Source: Microbacterium sp. GCS4 (GTDB lineage Bacteria > Actinomycetota > Actinomycetes > Actinomycetales > Microbacteriaceae). From it: a DNA stretch of 64,000 nt. Every line of letters begins with the position of its first letter. Positions within the stretch are counted from its first letter, which is position 1. Location of the stretch: NCBI RefSeq assembly GCF_001262495.1, contig NZ_LGYE01000002.1, positions 114,368 through 178,367 on the forward strand, read 5' to 3'. Shown piece by piece: positions 26,038 to 34,986 of this stretch. Made by a program: the position numbers and the translations under genes. The notes under the pieces were generated by a model, which saw nothing but the letters and a program-made list of their open reading frames with translations, did not search any database and had not been told where the DNA came from.

Positions 26038-26054
26038 CCCCGGCCGGGCCGGGG
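26038..26054. terminator. GC hairpin after the enoyl-CoA hydratase-family gene
   Basis: CCCCGGC pairs with GCCGGGG across a three-base loop, 43 bp after the stop. The rest of the 201-bp gap to the ABC exporter holds a second small hairpin (TTCGCT-GTG-AGCGAA at about 26060-26074) and no recognisable gene. Confidence 0.55.
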
Positions 26055-26195
26055 ATCGGTTCGCTGTGAGCGAAGGTCCTCCCATAGGGGCATACGAATG
26101 TCGTCGGTTCGTGGCACTCTTGCATGTGCGCGATCGTCGGCCTGCGTCCGCCCGCCGGGAGATCCGCCGCGTCATCCTTCCTAGAAAGTCCGCCT

Positions 26196-27923
26196 GTGCT
26201 GGGAAAAATCCTCTTCCGCTATCTCCGTCGATACAAGTGGTTGCTCGTGGGCGTGCTGGTCTTCCAGTTCGCCAGCGCCATCGCCACGCTCTACCTCCCC
26301 CGTCTCAACGAAGACATCATCAACAAGGGCGTCGCGCAGTCCGACACCGATTACATCTGGCGCACCGGGCTGTTCATGCTCGCCGTGTCGCTCGGTCAGA
26401 TCATCGCCTCGATCATCGCGACCTACTTCGCCGCCCGCGCGTCCATGGGAGCGGGGCGCGACATCCGCTCCGACGTCTTCGGCAAGGTGAGCGGCTTCTC
26501 CGAGCGCGAGGTCTCGCAGTTCGGTGCCGGTTCGCTCATCACCCGCAACACGAATGACGTGCAGCAGGTGCAGATGCTGGCGATGATGGGTGCGACGATG
26601 CTCGTCACCGCCCCGCTGCTCGCGATCGGCGGCATCATCTTCGCCGTGCAGACGAACGTCGGCCTCAGCTGGCTGATCGCGGTCTCGGTTCCGCTGCTGC
26701 TGGTCGTGGCGGGCTTGGTGGTCAGCCGCATGGTTCCGCTGTTCCGCAGCTATCAGGGCAAGCTCGACACCGTGAACCGCGTCATGCGCGAACAGTTGAC
26801 CGGCGTGCGCGTCGTCCGCGCGTTCGTCCGCGAGCGCATCGAGGAGGAGCGGTTCCGCGAGGCCAACACCGACATCATGGTCGTCGGTCGCAAGGTCGGC
26901 TCGCTGTTCGTCCTGCTGTTCCCGCTCTTCATGCTGATCCTCAACGTCACGGTCGTGGCGGTCGTGTGGTTCGGCGGCGTCGAGGTCAACAGCGGCACGG
27001 TGCAGGTCGGCACCATCTTCGCCTTCATGCAGTACATCGGCCAGATCATGGGCGGTGTCATCATGGCGAGCTTCATGGCGATCATGATTCCGCGCGCTGC
27101 CGTCTCGGCCGAGCGCATCGGCGAGGTGCTCGACACCGAGTCGAGCATGACTCGTCCGGCAGACGGCGTCACCGCGTTCCCGCGGCCTGGCTCCGTCGCC
27201 TTCGACGACGTCGAGTTCACGTACCCCGGCGCGGACTCTCCGGTTCTCACCGGCATCAGCTTCGGCGCCGAGCCGGGCGAGACCGTCGCGATCGTCGGGT
27301 CGACGGGCTCCGGAAAGACGACGCTCGTCTCGCTCATCCCTCGACTGTTCGATGTCTCAGGCGGAGCGGTCTTCGTCGGCGGGACCGATGTGCGCACCGC
27401 CGACGTCGAGTCGCTATGGGCGACCATCGGCCTCGTGCCGCAGCGTCCTTTCCTGTTCACCGGCACCGTCGCGTCGAACCTCCGGTACGGCCGGGAGGAC
27501 GCGACGGACGACGAGCTGTGGCATGCGCTCGAGATCGCGCAGGGGCGTGACTTCGTCGAGGAGATGCCCGATGGCCTCGAGTCGCGCATCACGCAGGGCG
27601 GCACGAACGTGTCCGGCGGTCAGCGTCAGCGTCTCGCGATCGCCCGTGCGATCGTGCGCCAGCCGCAGATCCTCGTGTTCGATGATTCCTTCTCGGCGCT
27701 CGACCTCACGACCGATGCGAGACTCAGGCAGGCGCTGTGGCGCGAGCTGCCGCACGTCACCAAGATCGTCGTCGCACAGCGCGTCTCGTCGATCACGGAT
27801 GCCGACCGCATCGTCGTCCTCGAGGGCGGCACGATGGTCGGGGTCGGCACCCATGAGGAGCTCCTCGAGACGAGCCCGACATACCGAGAGATCGTCGAAT
27901 CGCAGTTGGGGGTCGACGCATGA
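26196..27923 (+). CDS. ABC exporter half-transporter, degenerate-ATP-site subunit
   Basis: A 575-residue fused membrane (six helices, residues 1-310) and ATPase protein, one half of a heterodimeric exporter of the LmrCD/TM287-288 type. The Walker A is GSTGSGKTTL. The Walker B ends in Asp (LVFDDSFSALD) instead of the catalytic Glu, and the switch histidine is Gln (VVAQRVSSI). The signature SGGQRQR is intact. It thus supplies the degenerate ATP site but donates a good signature to the partner. The start is GTG, giving VLGKILFRYL. Its end overlaps the partner gene by four bases (ATGA). Confidence 0.92.
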   Translation: MLGKILFRYLRRYKWLLVGVLVFQFASAIATLYLPRLNEDIINKGVAQSDTDYIWRTGLFMLAVSLGQIIASIIATYFAARASMGAGRDIRSDVFGKVSGFSEREVSQFGAGSLITRNTNDVQQVQMLAMMGATMLVTAPLLAIGGIIFAVQTNVGLSWLIAVSVPLLLVVAGLVVSRMVPLFRSYQGKLDTVNRVMREQLTGVRVVRAFVRERIEEERFREANTDIMVVGRKVGSLFVLLFPLFMLILNVTVVAVVWFGGVEVNSGTVQVGTIFAFMQYIGQIMGGVIMASFMAIMIPRAAVSAERIGEVLDTESSMTRPADGVTAFPRPGSVAFDDVEFTYPGADSPVLTGISFGAEPGETVAIVGSTGSGKTTLVSLIPRLFDVSGGAVFVGGTDVRTADVESLWATIGLVPQRPFLFTGTVASNLRYGREDATDDELWHALEIAQGRDFVEEMPDGLESRITQGGTNVSGGQRQRLAIARAIVRQPQILVFDDSFSALDLTTDARLRQALWRELPHVTKIVVAQRVSSITDADRIVVLEGGTMVGVGTHEELLETSPTYREIVESQLGVDA

Positions 27924-30154
27924 GCGAGCAGAGCACGCCCACGTCCCGTCGCCGTCGCGCGCCGAAGGCCGCGGCCACCGCGACCGTCGAGGCGGAACTG
28001 ACCGACGAGGAGAAGTACGAGGCAGAACTGGCCGAGCAGGCCCGTCAGAACGGCGGCGGCTGGGACAGCGTCGCGCCGGGCAAGGCCGACAACTTCGGCA
28101 AGAGCTTCAGCCGGATGATCGGTCTGCTGAAGCCGTCGGCGGTGTGGTTCGTCCTGGTGTCGATCGCGGGCGCTGTCGGCGTGGTGCTCACCGTCGCCGC
28201 CCCGAAGGTGCTCGGCGAGGCCACGAACCTCATCTACAAGGGCTTCCTCTCGGTGCAGCTCGGGCAGACGAACGGGGGCGTCCCCGGATTCCCCGCCGGT
28301 ACCCCGCAGGAGGACGTCGTCGCCGCGCTGCGACAGGGCGGGCAGGACGACTTCGCGAACCAGGTGGCGGCCCTCGGCAGCTTCCAGGTCGGTGACGGCG
28401 TCGACTTCGACGCGCTGCGGTGGGTCATCATCGCAGTGCTCGCGATCTACATCGTCGCGGCGTTCCTCAGCTGGATCCAGGGCTACGTCATCAACGTCAT
28501 CATGGTGCGCACCATGTGGCGCCTGCGTGAGCAGGTCGAGGCGAAGATCAACCGTCTGCCACTGTCGTACTTCGACAAGGTGCAGCGCGGTGACCTGATC
28601 TCGCGCGTCACGAACGACATCGACAACATCACGCAGACGATGCAGCAGTCGCTGTCCGGTGCCATCACGGCCGTGCTCACCGTCGTGGGCGTGCTCGTGC
28701 TGATGTTCTCGATCTCGTGGCAGCTCGCACTCGTCGCGCTCGTCGCCCTCCCGCTCATGGGCGTGATCTTCGGCGTCATCGGTCCGCGGTCGCAGAAGGC
28801 CTTCGGCACGCAGTGGCGCAAGGTCGGTCGTCTCAACGCCCGTGTCGAGGAGGCCTTCTCGGGCCACGCTCTCGTCAAGGTGTTCGGCCGCGAGCAGGAC
28901 GCGCTCGACAAGTTCAAGGACGAGAACGAGGAGCTCTTCCAGGCCAGCTTCAAGGCGCAGTTCCTCTCCGGCATCATCATGCCGGCGATGACCTTCGTCG
29001 GAAGCCTCACCTATGTCGGCATCGCGGTGCTGGGTGGCCTCATGGTCGCCAGTGGCCAACTGCGGCTCGGCGACGTACAGGCATTCATCCAGTACTCACA
29101 GCAGTTCACGCAGCCGCTGTCGGAGCTGGGCGGCATGGCCGCGGTCGTGCAGTCGGGCACCGCATCGGCCGAGCGGGTGTTCGAGCTGCTCGACGCTCCG
29201 GAGCAGGAGGCAGACGCCCTCGACGCTCCGAAGCTCGACGAGGGCAAGGGCGTCGTCGAGTTCGAGAACGTGGCGTTCTCGTACACGCCGGAACGTCCGC
29301 TCATCACGGATCTGTCGTTCCGCGTCGAGCCCGGTCAGACGGTCGCGATCGTCGGCCCGACCGGCGCGGGCAAGACGACGCTGGTCAACCTGATCATGCG
29401 GTTCTACGAGCTGAACGGCGGGCGCATCCTGCTCGACGGTCAGGACATCGCGGAGATCACCCGTGAGGATCTGCGCTCGCGCACCGGCATGGTGCTGCAG
29501 GACCCGTGGCTGTTCGCGGGGTCGATCCGCGAGAACATCCGGTACGGGAGGTCGTCCGCGACCGACGACGAGGTGTACGAGGCCGCCAAGGCGACCTACG
29601 TCGACCGTTTCGTGCACGCGCTCCCGGACGGATACGACACCGTGCTCGACGAGGACGCGTCGAACGTCTCGGCCGGCGAGCGGCAGCTCATCACGATCGC
29701 CCGCGCGTTCGTGGCGCAGCCGTCGATCCTGATCCTCGACGAGGCGACGTCTGCCGTCGACACGCGCACCGAGCTGCTTCTGCAGAACGCGATGGCTGCG
29801 CTCCGTCAGGGACGCACGTCGTTCGTGATCGCGCACCGTCTGTCGACCATCCGCGACGCCGACCTCATCCTCGTGATGGAGCACGGCGACATCGTCGAGA
29901 AGGGCACGCACGACGAGCTCATCGCCGCGCAGGGTGCGTACTGGCGCCTCTACCAGTCGCAGTTCGAGCAGGCCGCGACCGACATCGACGCGGAAGAGGC
30001 CCTCACCGGCACCACGCCCGTCGTCGTGAGCGGCGAAGCCGAAGAGCAGACAGCGGCCCAGGTCGGCGCCTCCGTCGGAGCGCAGCAGCCGGTCGCCGAA
30101 GCCGCGGCAGCGAAAGCCGTGGTCGAGCGCCCGGACGGCGACTCACAGAGCTGA
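27920..30154 (+). CDS. ABC exporter half-transporter, catalytic-site subunit
   Basis: A 744-residue partner of the preceding gene. An N-terminal charged lead (residues 1-60) precedes six transmembrane helices, then the ATPase domain. The latter has Walker A GPTGAGKTTL, a canonical Walker B LILDEATSAVD and the switch histidine in VIAHRLSTI. The signature is altered (SAGERQL). The pair therefore makes one consensus site and one degenerate site, as in known heterodimers. A 75-residue low-complexity tail follows the ATPase. Substrate is unknown; relatives export drugs and lipids. A terminator hairpin follows. Confidence 0.92.
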   Translation: MSEQSTPTSRRRRAPKAAATATVEAELTDEEKYEAELAEQARQNGGGWDSVAPGKADNFGKSFSRMIGLLKPSAVWFVLVSIAGAVGVVLTVAAPKVLGEATNLIYKGFLSVQLGQTNGGVPGFPAGTPQEDVVAALRQGGQDDFANQVAALGSFQVGDGVDFDALRWVIIAVLAIYIVAAFLSWIQGYVINVIMVRTMWRLREQVEAKINRLPLSYFDKVQRGDLISRVTNDIDNITQTMQQSLSGAITAVLTVVGVLVLMFSISWQLALVALVALPLMGVIFGVIGPRSQKAFGTQWRKVGRLNARVEEAFSGHALVKVFGREQDALDKFKDENEELFQASFKAQFLSGIIMPAMTFVGSLTYVGIAVLGGLMVASGQLRLGDVQAFIQYSQQFTQPLSELGGMAAVVQSGTASAERVFELLDAPEQEADALDAPKLDEGKGVVEFENVAFSYTPERPLITDLSFRVEPGQTVAIVGPTGAGKTTLVNLIMRFYELNGGRILLDGQDIAEITREDLRSRTGMVLQDPWLFAGSIRENIRYGRSSATDDEVYEAAKATYVDRFVHALPDGYDTVLDEDASNVSAGERQLITIARAFVAQPSILILDEATSAVDTRTELLLQNAMAALRQGRTSFVIAHRLSTIRDADLILVMEHGDIVEKGTHDELIAAQGAYWRLYQSQFEQAATDIDAEEALTGTTPVVVSGEAEEQTAAQVGASVGAQQPVAEAAAAKAVVERPDGDSQS

Positions 30155-30163
30155 GCAGGAACA

Positions 30164-30201
30164 CGAGAGCGCCGCGTCCCTCCCGGGGCGCGGCGCTCTC
30201 G
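30164..30201. terminator. Hairpin between ABC exporter and D,D-carboxypeptidase genes
   Basis: CGAGAGCGCCGCG (30164-30176) pairs with CGCGGCGCTCTCG (30189-30201) across a 12-base loop. It lies in the convergent gap between the exporter (+) and the carboxypeptidase gene (-), and can serve both. Confidence 0.82.
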
Positions 30202-30232
30202 CGTCCGCGATCAGCGCATCGACGGGGCTGAG

Positions 30233-31729
30233 TCAGCGCTGGGCTTCGGTGAGGCCGAAGAGTTCGAGCGGGTGCGTGAGGCGCCACCAGGGACTCGGCC
30301 CGTCGACATCCTCTGCGAGGCTGAGCGGTGTCACCACGGAGTTGAGAGGCCCGGACACGAGCAGCGTTCCCGCCTCGTCGCCACCCTCCCGGCGATCGCC
30401 GAGATCGAAGGTCGGGGTCGCCTGCGCGCCCACACCGTTCCACAGGATGATGGGGGTGTCGGCATCCGCGACAATATCCACCGTCTCGCCCCACAACGTC
30501 GTCACGGTGCCGATCACGGCATCCTTCTCGACCGCGGGTTCCTGTGCCGCGAGTGAGGCCTCGACCTGGGCGAACAGGGCACGCGTCTCGGACAGACGCT
30601 GCTCGTCGTCCACCTGCCCCAGCACCGCCGCGTACATCCGGACGGTCGTGTCGTCGACCACGATGTCCTTCGCCGTGAGGAGGTTCCAGCTGTCGCCGAG
30701 CGTGCCGGTCTTGACGCCGACGACACCGGCGTCGGCCAGCATCCCGTTCGTGTTGACGACCGTTCCCGCCCCGGGCAGGTCCACCGACGGCGTGCTCACG
30801 ATGCTCGCGAACACGGGATTCTGCATCGCGCGCTCGGCCAGAGCGATCAGCGATGCCGGGGTCGCCGTGTTGCGCTCGTCGAACCCGGACGGCGTGGCGA
30901 TCGTGATCTCGTCGAGGCCGCGATCCCGCAGCCACACCGTCGCCGCCGAGGCGAACGCCTCATCCGATCCCCAGATCTCTCGGGCGAGACGGTCGATGTA
31001 GTTGTTCGCCGATCCCAGCAGGGTGCCCTGCAGCATCTGGTACTCGGTGAGCGTTCCGCCGACGGGCACGTCGAGCGCGGACTGATCGGACCGGCGGTAC
31101 TGCCAGTAGGCCTGGTTGTCGGCACGCGTGAACGCGAACTCGGGCCCCTGCTCCCCGACGGCGAGCGGCATGCGGTCGAGCACCATGAGGCTCGAGACGA
31201 CCTTTGTGACGCTCGCGATCACGGCCGGGTCGAGGGAGGATGCGGTCGTTCCGAGTCCGCCGATGCCGACAGCGGCACTGCCCTGCGCGGGCCAGAGGAT
31301 CTCCGCCGGAGCGGGCGCAGTCGGCGTGAACGTGGCGGCCTGCACGGTCGGCGGCAGCTCATGCAACGGCCACAGCATGGTCGCCCCCGCGTAGGTGCCC
31401 AGGAGTCCGAGAAGAGCGCCGACGGGCACGAGGATGCCGGGGCTCGCCGCCCGAGAACGCAGCCGCGCGCCGCGCAGCAGAGTGCTGGCCGCCTCCGGAT
31501 CCGCGTCCAGTGTGAGAGGTCCGGTCGACGTGAGCTCCGCGACCTCGAGCGGGTCGACCCAGGTGAGAGCCGTGCCGCCTGACCCGGCCGCGGCCCATCG
31601 GGTCTCCGGGGCGCTCTCGGCGCCGGAAGGCTCGGCCTCGGCTGTCTCCACCGGCGGGCGCGTCAGCACCGACGTCGCGTCCGCGGGCGACGTGTCCGGA
31701 GCGGCCTCAGGGGAGTGGGGAGCGGTCAC
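30233..31729 (-). CDS. D-alanyl-D-alanine carboxypeptidase (peptidase S11-like)
   Basis: A 498-residue envelope protein. A long polar N-terminal region (residues 1-95) precedes one transmembrane anchor (about 98-120), and the rest is extracytoplasmic. The penicillin-binding motifs are present: SxxK in IASVTKVVSS, SxN in LGSANNYID and KTG in GVKTGTLGD. This is the D,D-carboxypeptidase set that trims the terminal D-Ala of peptidoglycan stem peptides. The N-terminal tail is longer than usual and unstructured. The stop is next to the terminator shared with the ABC exporter. Confidence 0.9.
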   Translation of the reverse strand: MTAPHSPEAAPDTSPADATSVLTRPPVETAEAEPSGAESAPETRWAAAGSGGTALTWVDPLEVAELTSTGPLTLDADPEAASTLLRGARLRSRAASPGILVPVGALLGLLGTYAGATMLWPLHELPPTVQAATFTPTAPAPAEILWPAQGSAAVGIGGLGTTASSLDPAVIASVTKVVSSLMVLDRMPLAVGEQGPEFAFTRADNQAYWQYRRSDQSALDVPVGGTLTEYQMLQGTLLGSANNYIDRLAREIWGSDEAFASAATVWLRDRGLDEITIATPSGFDERNTATPASLIALAERAMQNPVFASIVSTPSVDLPGAGTVVNTNGMLADAGVVGVKTGTLGDSWNLLTAKDIVVDDTTVRMYAAVLGQVDDEQRLSETRALFAQVEASLAAQEPAVEKDAVIGTVTTLWGETVDIVADADTPIILWNGVGAQATPTFDLGDRREGGDEAGTLLVSGPLNSVVTPLSLAEDVDGPSPWWRLTHPLELFGLTEAQR

Positions 31730-31815
31730 CCCCTCACGGTACCCAATCCCGGCACGGAATCCCGGCGCTGCAGGCAGACGAGACAGGAGTGTCGAACCCG
31801 GCTAGGATCGACAGC

Positions 31816-31906
31816 ACAACCACGGGAGTCCGGCGAGCCGGGCTGAGAGGGAGCGAATCGCGCTTCGACCGTCGAACCTGATCTGGGTCATGCCAGCGCA
31901 GGGAGG
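31816..31906 (+). promoter_or_regulatory. TPP riboswitch (THI element)
   Basis: The RNA carries the conserved THI blocks in order: ACCACGGGAGTCCGG, GGGCTGAGAGGG, and GACCGTCGAACCTGATCTGG with GTCATGCCAGCGCAGGGAGG at the 3' side. A TAGGAT -10 box lies just upstream (about 31803). The element ends eight bases before the first ATG of the ECF transporter genes, with the GGGAGG possibly acting as the ribosome-binding site. Thiamine pyrophosphate would therefore most simply block translation initiation. Confidence 0.95.
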
Positions 31907-31914
31907 AGCATTCA

Positions 31915-32571
31915 ATGAGCACATCCACGTCCGGATCCACCACGGAATCCGCCGCCGTCAGCGCGTCCGCGAAGGGCCTCGGCCGTCCCGAGCTCTGGCG
32001 CTGGCGGGTCGTCGACATCGTCGTCGCCAGCGTCATCGCCGTCGCGTGCGCCCTGATCTTCCTGCTCTGGAACGTCGGATACGAGGTGCCGAGCAGCATC
32101 CTCAAGCCGCTCCTGCCGGGTGTGCAGGGCCTGCTCGCCGGACCGTGGCTCATCGCCGGCGTCCTCGGCGCTCTCATCATCCGCAAGCCGGGCGCCGCGC
32201 TGTACACCGAGCTCGTGGCCGCGATCATCTCCGCGCTCGTCGGCAACGCCTGGGGTCCGCTCACGATCGTGTCGGGTCTCGTGCAGGGCCTCGGCGCCGA
32301 GCTGATCTTCCTCGTCTTCCTGTACGGCGTGTGGCGTCTGCCCGTGGCCATGCTCGCGGGCGCGGGCGCGGGGCTCGCGTGCGGAATCAACGACCGCATC
32401 CTCTGGTACGCGGGCGCCGACACGCTCTTCACCACGGTCTACATCGTGTCGACGACGATCTCGGGGGCGATCATCGCCGGCCTCGGAGCCTGGCTCATCG
32501 CCCGAGGTCTCGCCGCGACCGGAGCGCTCAGCCGGTTCGCCGCCGGGCGTGAGGTCACCGCACGCGTGTGA
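31915..32571 (+). CDS. ykoE: ECF transporter substrate-binding component, YkoE family
   Basis: A 218-residue membrane protein with about six helices, the YkoE-type S component that binds thiamine or its precursor hydroxymethylpyrimidine (HMP). The phrase KPGAALYTELVAAIISALVGNAWG and the C-terminal segment match the family. A polar Ser/Thr-rich N terminus (residues 1-25) precedes the first helix. Its TPP riboswitch and the following ATPase and T-component genes support vitamin B1 uptake. The end overlaps the next GTG by four bases. Confidence 0.93.
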   Translation: MSTSTSGSTTESAAVSASAKGLGRPELWRWRVVDIVVASVIAVACALIFLLWNVGYEVPSSILKPLLPGVQGLLAGPWLIAGVLGALIIRKPGAALYTELVAAIISALVGNAWGPLTIVSGLVQGLGAELIFLVFLYGVWRLPVAMLAGAGAGLACGINDRILWYAGADTLFTTVYIVSTTISGAIIAGLGAWLIARGLAATGALSRFAAGREVTARV

Positions 32572-34028
32572 CCGCGCCGGGGACTCCGGCCGCCCTCGAA
32601 GCCCGCGGCTGGGGGTGGCGGTACGCGACGCGTCGCCGCTGGGCCGTGCGCGACATCGAGCTGCGCATCGAGCCGGGGGAGCGCGTGCTGCTGCTCGGCG
32701 CCTCCGGCTCGGGCAAGTCGACCCTGCTGCAGGGCTTCGGCGGCGTGCTCGGCGGTGCTGACGAGGGGGAGACCCTCGGGGCGCTGCTCGTCGACGGACG
32801 CGCGCCGACCGAGGCGCGAGGCCGCGTCGGCATGGTCCTGCAGGATCCGGACACCCAGACGATCCTCGCGCGGGTCGGTGACGACGTCGCGTTCGGCTGC
32901 GAGAACCTGGGCGTCCCGCGCGAGGAGATCTGGCCGCGGGTCCGGGAGGCGTTGGATGCCGTCGAGCTCGACGTCGACCTCGAGCGGTCGACCGCCGCGC
33001 TGTCGGGCGGGCAGAAGCAGCGCCTCGCCCTGGCCGGCGTGCTCGCGATGCGACCCGGAGCGATCCTGCTCGACGAGCCGACCGCGAACCTCGATCCCGA
33101 GGGCGTCGGGGACGTGCGGGATGCCGTCGCGTCGGCGCTCGATGCCACGGGAGCGACACTCGTCGTGATCGAGCACCGCATCGACGTGTGGCTGCCGCTC
33201 GTGACCCGCGTGATCGTCCTCGGCGCGGAAGCCGCGGGGACGGTCGTGCTCGCCGACGGCTCCCCGGACGAGGTTCTCGGGGCGCGCGGCGCCGAGCTCG
33301 CGGCATCCGGTGTCTGGGTGCCCGGTCATCCGCCGCGCGTGCCGGCATTGCCGTCGTCCCTGCCGGGCGAGACGCTGCTCGAGGCCCGCGGACTCGAGGT
33401 CGCACGCCGACGCGGACTCGCCGTCGCCGGCCCGTTCGACCTCGACGTGCGTGCGGGCGAGGCGCTCGGCGTGACCGGACCGAACGGCGCGGGCAAATCG
33501 ACGCTGGGACTCACGCTCGCGGGTCTCCTCGCGGCCGAGCGCGGCCGAGTCGAGGCGCAGCCCGTGCTCGCGGACGGAGCCGGACCCGATCCGATGCGCT
33601 GGAGCTCACGCGCCCTGCTCACGCGCATCGCCACCGTGCTGCAGACGCCCGAGCATCAGCTGCTCGCGAAGACCGTGCGCGAGGAGCTCGCGGTGGGGCC
33701 CCGGGCCCTGCGACTGCCCGACGCGGAGGTCGCCGCGCGCACGGACGACCTGCTCGACCGGCTGCGGCTCCGCGCTCTCGCCGATGCGAACCCCTACACG
33801 CTCTCCGGAGGCGAGAAACGGCGGCTCACGGTCGCTGCGGCACTCGCCACACGTCCGCGGATGCTCGTGCTCGACGAACCGACGTTCGGACAGGATGCCG
33901 CGACCTGGGCGGAACTCGTGGGCCTCATCGCCCGGCTGCGCGACGAGGGCACCGCCGTCGTCGTGATCAGTCACGACGAGGCCGTGCTGTCGGCGCTGCA
34001 CGCACGACGGATCGAGGTCGGGCGATGA
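32568..34028 (+). CDS. ykoD: ECF transporter duplicated ATPase component, YkoD-type
   Basis: A 486-residue protein containing two ABC ATPase domains in tandem. The first has GASGSGKSTL, LSGGQKQRLALAG and ILLDEPTANLD; the second has GPNGAGKSTL, LSGGEKRRLTVAA and LVLDEPTFGQD. Both carry their switch histidines (IEHR, ISHDE). Fused double ATPases are typical of YkoD in the thiamine/HMP transporter. The start is GTG overlapping ykoE, and the end overlaps ykoC by four bases. Energy coupling is to the T component below. Confidence 0.93.
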   Translation: MTAPGTPAALEARGWGWRYATRRRWAVRDIELRIEPGERVLLLGASGSGKSTLLQGFGGVLGGADEGETLGALLVDGRAPTEARGRVGMVLQDPDTQTILARVGDDVAFGCENLGVPREEIWPRVREALDAVELDVDLERSTAALSGGQKQRLALAGVLAMRPGAILLDEPTANLDPEGVGDVRDAVASALDATGATLVVIEHRIDVWLPLVTRVIVLGAEAAGTVVLADGSPDEVLGARGAELAASGVWVPGHPPRVPALPSSLPGETLLEARGLEVARRRGLAVAGPFDLDVRAGEALGVTGPNGAGKSTLGLTLAGLLAAERGRVEAQPVLADGAGPDPMRWSSRALLTRIATVLQTPEHQLLAKTVREELAVGPRALRLPDAEVAARTDDLLDRLRLRALADANPYTLSGGEKRRLTVAAALATRPRMLVLDEPTFGQDAATWAELVGLIARLRDEGTAVVVISHDEAVLSALHARRIEVGR

Positions 34029-34822
34029 TCGACCCTCTCACGGCGCGGATCGAGCGCCCCGGCCCCATCGCCCCGCGCTCGGCGCTGGCGAAGCTCGCGG
34101 CGGCGCTGCTGATCGCGCTGCCGCTCGTGCTCACGATCGATGTCGTCTCCGCCGCCGTGGCGCTGCTGCTGGAGATCCCGCTGCTCGTGCTCGCGGGTCT
34201 TCGCGCCCGGGAGTTCTGGACCCGCACGGCCGTGCTGTGGATCGCCGCGCCCCTCGGGGCGGTCACGATCGCGCTCTACGGCGCGACGAGCGGCACGATC
34301 CACTTCGAGTGGCTGGTCATGCGGGTGAGCGACGGCTCTCTGGCGCTCGCTGCGGCGACGGCGGTGCGCGTGCTCGCGATCGGTCTGCCCGCCGTGGTGC
34401 TGTTCGTCACCGTCGACCCGACCGATCTGGCGGACGACCTCGCGCAGCGGCTGCGCCTCCCGGCGCGCTTCGTGGTCGGGGCGCTCGCGGGGATGCGGAT
34501 GCTCGGCCTGCTCGTCGACGACTGGCGCGCGCTGTCCCTGGCCCGACGGGCGCGCGGCGTCGCGGACGAAGGCCGTGTGCGGCGGGCGTTCGGCATGGCG
34601 TTCGCGCTGTTCGTGCTGGCGATCCGACGCGGCTCGTCCCTCGCGACCGCGATGGAGGCCCGAGGGTTCGGCGGCCCCGGCATCCGCTCGTGGGCCCGGG
34701 AGTCGCGCTGGGACCGGCGGGATACAGCTCTCGTGCTCGTCGCAGCCGTGATCCCCGTCACGGCGCTCACCGTCGCCGTGCTCTCGGGATCGTGGAACTT
34801 CATCCTCGGACCCACTGCCTGA
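34025..34822 (+). CDS. ykoC: ECF transporter transmembrane (T) component, YkoC/CbiQ family
   Basis: A 265-residue membrane protein with several helices. It has the coupling-helix signature region ALSLARRARGVADEGR and the second AMEARGFGGPG, the two Ala-Arg-Gly motifs by which EcfT proteins contact the ATPases. The start overlaps ykoD (ATGA), completing a riboswitch-controlled ykoEDC operon. The next gene has its own promoter and riboswitch. Confidence 0.93.
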   Translation: MIDPLTARIERPGPIAPRSALAKLAAALLIALPLVLTIDVVSAAVALLLEIPLLVLAGLRAREFWTRTAVLWIAAPLGAVTIALYGATSGTIHFEWLVMRVSDGSLALAAATAVRVLAIGLPAVVLFVTVDPTDLADDLAQRLRLPARFVVGALAGMRMLGLLVDDWRALSLARRARGVADEGRVRRAFGMAFALFVLAIRRGSSLATAMEARGFGGPGIRSWARESRWDRRDTALVLVAAVIPVTALTVAVLSGSWNFILGPTA

Positions 34823-34837
34823 GCCGCCCCGACCGCC

Positions 34838-34846
34838 TGGTATCAT
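34838..34846 (+). promoter_or_regulatory. Extended -10 promoter for the terC transcript
   Basis: TGGTATCAT is a good extended -10 element. It lies 9 bp before the start of the riboswitch helix, so transcription should begin at or just before the aptamer. No clear -35 is seen. Confidence 0.6.
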
Positions 34847-34855
34847 CGAGGTAAC

Positions 34856-34951
34856 CCAAGGGGAGTACTCCGCCACGGGCGGCTCGTCATTACGGATGTC
34901 TCTGCATCCCGGGTCCCCGGTCCTCGTCCACGAGGATGGAGAAGACCTTGG
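34856..34951 (+). promoter_or_regulatory. yybP-ykoY (manganese) riboswitch
   Basis: P1 is formed by CCAAGG (34856-34861) and CCTTGG (34946-34951). Inside, the left loop reads GGGGAGTA and the right arm ends GGAGAAGACCTTG, the two conserved loops of the yybP-ykoY Mn2+ aptamer. A central hairpin (CCTCGTCCACGAGG, at about 34922-34935) lies between. The downstream gene is a TerC-family protein, the class most often found behind this riboswitch. Confidence 0.87.
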
Positions 34952-34986
34952 CGTCGACATCGTCACGCCCTCGTCTGGAGAACCCT

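Noticed and set aside
25995..26195. A tRNA or small RNA in the gap before the ABC exporter
   Set aside because: Only two short hairpins are present; no cloverleaf, no TTCGAATC-type T-loop and no CCA end could be found. The same negative holds for the other gaps in the window.
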